DNA of 7,321 nucleotides. It comes from an uncultured Collinsella sp. (GTDB taxonomy: Bacteria > Actinomycetota > Coriobacteriia > Coriobacteriales > Coriobacteriaceae). The position numbers and the translations under genes are program-made. The stretch covers positions 1 to 7,321 of the forward strand of contig USNX01000057.1 of assembly GCA_900556205.1 (NCBI GenBank), read 5' to 3'. Shown here in pieces: positions 6,223-7,321 of the stretch (positions are counted from its first letter, which is position 1; each line of letters begins with the position of its first letter). A model generated the notes under the pieces. The model was not told the DNA's origin, did not search any database, and saw nothing but the letters and a program-made list of their open reading frames with translations.

Positions 6223-6708
6223 CTATTCCTCCCGGCAAGCGTACGCGCAGGCGGCGTACTCGGGAAACGCATCGCGATCGGCGAACTTGGGATCGACAGC
6301 CGGAAACTGGCGATGGGCGACGATATCGCCGAGCGAAACGGAATCGAGATAGTCGCGCATCAGCGCCTGGGCTCCGGCCCACAGGGGATGATAGCAGCAC
6401 GTGCCCATGCGCGCACAGTCGCCATCGGGCGCGGTGCAGTCGTTCATGACCATGGGGCCCTGAACGGCCTCTACAACCTGACGAATCGTGACATCGTCGG
6501 GGCTCACCTTAAGGCGCATGCCGCCGTGAACGCCACGCAGGCTCTCCACAATGCCGGCCTGAACCAAACCGTGCTGGATTGAACGGGCAAACGAATACGG
6601 AACATTGACCTCTTCGGCAGCAGTGCGAACAGAAAGCAACCGCTCCGGCTCCTCGGCAAGCATCGCAAGCATGCGAAGGGCATAATCAGTCTTCCTCGAT
6701 ATGTCCAT
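6223..6708 (-). CDS. Rrf2 family transcriptional regulator, probably Fe-S binding
   Basis: The product has 161 residues, the usual Rrf2 length. It begins with the family-typical MDISRKTDYALRMLAMLA. A winged helix-turn-helix follows (about 24-66, with VRTAAEEVNVPYSFARSIQHGLVQAGIVESLRGVHGGMRL), then the dimerisation helix. Cys91, Cys98 and Cys104 (C-x6-C-x5-C) fit the cluster-ligand pattern of IscR, NsrR and RsrR-type members, and Cys105 and His107 sit next to them. Such proteins sense iron-sulfur status, nitric oxide or redox state. Which signal applies cannot be read from sequence alone. The ATG at 6708 has AAAGGGG close upstream. The downstream glycosylase gene starts 21 bases after the stop, so the two are probably cotranscribed. 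Likely targets are its own operon and perhaps the nearby rubrerythrin; a palindrome over a -10-like TATAAT upstream is a candidate operator. Confidence 0.92.
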   Translation of the reverse strand: MDISRKTDYALRMLAMLAEEPERLLSVRTAAEEVNVPYSFARSIQHGLVQAGIVESLRGVHGGMRLKVSPDDVTIRQVVEAVQGPMVMNDCTAPDGDCARMGTCCYHPLWAGAQALMRDYLDSVSLGDIVAHRQFPAVDPKFADRDAFPEYAACAYACREE

Positions 6709-6792
6709 GTTTCCCCTTTCAAGGAATACGAACAGCTCGAACGAGCTCCGGAGCCGAACTTGTGTCGAGACGCCAAATGACCGCCTGGGCAA

Positions 6793-6808
6793 CCAAATTA
6801 TAAATTGG
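6793..6808. promoter_or_regulatory. 16-bp near-perfect palindrome over a TATAAT box, candidate Rrf2 operator
   Basis: CCAAATTATAAATTGG is symmetric except at two positions (CCAA-N-TTATAA-N-TTGG). On the minus strand it contains TATAAT (6797-6802), which could be the -10 of the regulator-glycosylase operon about 90 bases upstream of the start codon. No good -35 is visible at the right distance. Its place suits autoregulation by the Rrf2 protein, but no experiment or family consensus that I can cite proves this. Confidence 0.45.
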
Positions 6809-6869
6809 ATGTCCACTGAATGCCGCACTTGAAGACTGGCTGAATCAGGTACGGCCTACAGTGCAATTT

Positions 6870-6898
6870 AGTATAGCCTAACCCCCTGCTTCATTGAA
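6870..6898 (-). promoter_or_regulatory. Candidate upstream promoter of the rrf2-mutY operon
   Basis: On the minus strand TATACT (6870-6875) matches the -10 consensus at five of six positions. It lies 17 bases from a weak -35, TTCAAT (6893-6898). It would give a leader of about 155 bases. One copy of the 12-base direct repeat falls in the spacer, so a bound regulator could block or activate it. Confidence 0.4.
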
Positions 6899-6926
6899 CA
6901 GATGTTGCGCAACAAACCCCCTGCTT
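6880..6926. repeat. Two 12-base direct repeats flanking a 10-bp palindrome
   Basis: AACCCCCTGCTT occurs exactly at 6880-6891 and 6915-6926, with starts 35 bases apart. The perfect palindrome GTTGCGCAAC lies between them at 6904-6913. The first copy sits between the candidate -35 and -10. Paired binding sites for a transcription factor are a reasonable reading; the factor is unknown. Confidence 0.7.
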
Positions 6927-7016
6927 GAGCACATATATCGGTAGAGGCTGACTCGCTCGTTGCAAATGCGGTGATTTGGATAAAGAGGCATATAAGATCG
7001 ATGGCCAATTAAACGC

Positions 7017-7044
7017 AAAAAGCCACGTCCGAAGACGTGGCTTT
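7017..7044 (-). terminator. tRNA-Asp terminator
   Basis: A perfect 11-bp stem (AAAGCCACGTC with GACGTGGCTTT) encloses a UUCG tetraloop on the minus strand and runs into five Ts (7021-7017). It begins eight bases after the tRNA CCA end. An outer CAATTAAA (7006-7013) and TTTAATTG (7042-7049) are also complementary and could form a competing extension. Confidence 0.92.
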
Positions 7045-7052
7045 AATTGCGT

Positions 7053-7130
<78 letters not shown>

Positions 7131-7176
7131 AGGCAGTCGTTCGCGTTTGTTTCCGCTCGCGTGCGCTGCGGGGATT

Positions 7177-7206
7177 AGTATACACAGAAGTCTGTCTGCC
7201 GCGCAA
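7177..7206 (-). promoter_or_regulatory. Promoter of tRNA-Asp
   Basis: On the minus strand TTGCGC (7201-7206) and TATACT (7177-7182) are 18 bases apart, placing transcription start near 7170, about 40 bases before the tRNA. Directly upstream, runs of A and T at about 7209-7228 look like an UP element, as often found at stable RNA promoters. Confidence 0.7.
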
Positions 7207-7304
7207 CAACTTTTTTGAAAAAATTTTTGGGCTGTCCGGGAGGGTCTCCGGGGGCCGGCTGGCGCGGGTTAAGTTTGCTGCTCTACAGTCCTGCGCAAGA
7301 CGGA

Positions 7305-7321
7305 AAGCACATTAAGTGCTT
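7305..7321. terminator. Possible terminator hairpin cut by the right edge
   Basis: AAGCAC (7305-7310) and GTGCTT (7316-7321) form a 6-bp stem with a 5-base ATTAA loop ending exactly at the window edge. It could continue outward. The next bases, which would show a T-tract and direction, are not visible. The bases 7229-7304 show no gene I can support. Confidence 0.25.

Larger units (their letters stand above)
6709..7016. other. Intergenic region between rrf2-type gene and tRNA-Asp
   Basis: This stretch of about 308 bases has no supportable gene. Near the regulator start it holds small leader palindromes (GCTCCGGAGC at 6745-6754, GCTCG-AA-CGAGC just beside it). Further up are the operator-like palindrome at 6793-6808, a candidate promoter at 6870-6898 and the direct repeat pair at 6880-6926 with GTTGCGCAAC between the copies. 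I see nothing specific in 6927-7005. Confidence 0.6.

Noticed and set aside
5287..6582. Long plus-strand open frame of 431 codons
   Set aside because: It spans antisense to both the MutY-like gene and the Rrf2 gene, and its composition is Arg/Ala/His-rich as expected of a high-GC shadow.
6880..6926. Target-site duplication or small CRISPR
   Set aside because: Only two short repeats separated by 23 bases, with no element between them; a regulatory site is simpler.

Overview
The window looks like a piece of chromosome from a high-GC, anaerobic Gram-positive bacterium, probably a Coriobacteriia member close to Collinsella. This rests on the base composition, the rubrerythrin, the clusterless MutY-type glycosylase and the overall gene style. 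It is an inference, not a match. All genes that I can support lie on the minus strand, so the window is best read from right to left.

From the right edge there is a tRNA-Asp(GUC) gene with its own promoter and a strong UUCG-loop terminator. After about 310 non-coding bases with candidate promoters and operator-like repeats comes a likely two-gene operon: an Rrf2-family (Fe-S type) regulator and a MutY-like DNA glycosylase. Next is a rubrerythrin. Together these suggest a small redox and oxidative-damage neighbourhood: a sensor, a base-excision repair enzyme and a peroxide scavenger.

Further left are two unrecognised membrane proteins, of 210 and 140 residues. Two copies of a roughly 173-base element sit directly after the stop codons of rubrerythrin and of the 210-residue protein. 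Each copy has a 26-27 bp near-perfect hairpin, a conserved linker and an intrinsic terminator. Paired base changes in the hairpin stem preserve pairing between the copies. This is the most unusual structure in the window.

The left third holds a visibly AT-richer pair: a DUF6036/AbiEii-like nucleotidyltransferase and a helix-turn-helix protein. They overlap by four bases, start from a TTG codon and resemble a toxin-antitoxin or phage-defence module. After this pair come rmuC and the N-terminus of an unidentified membrane protein cut by the window edge.
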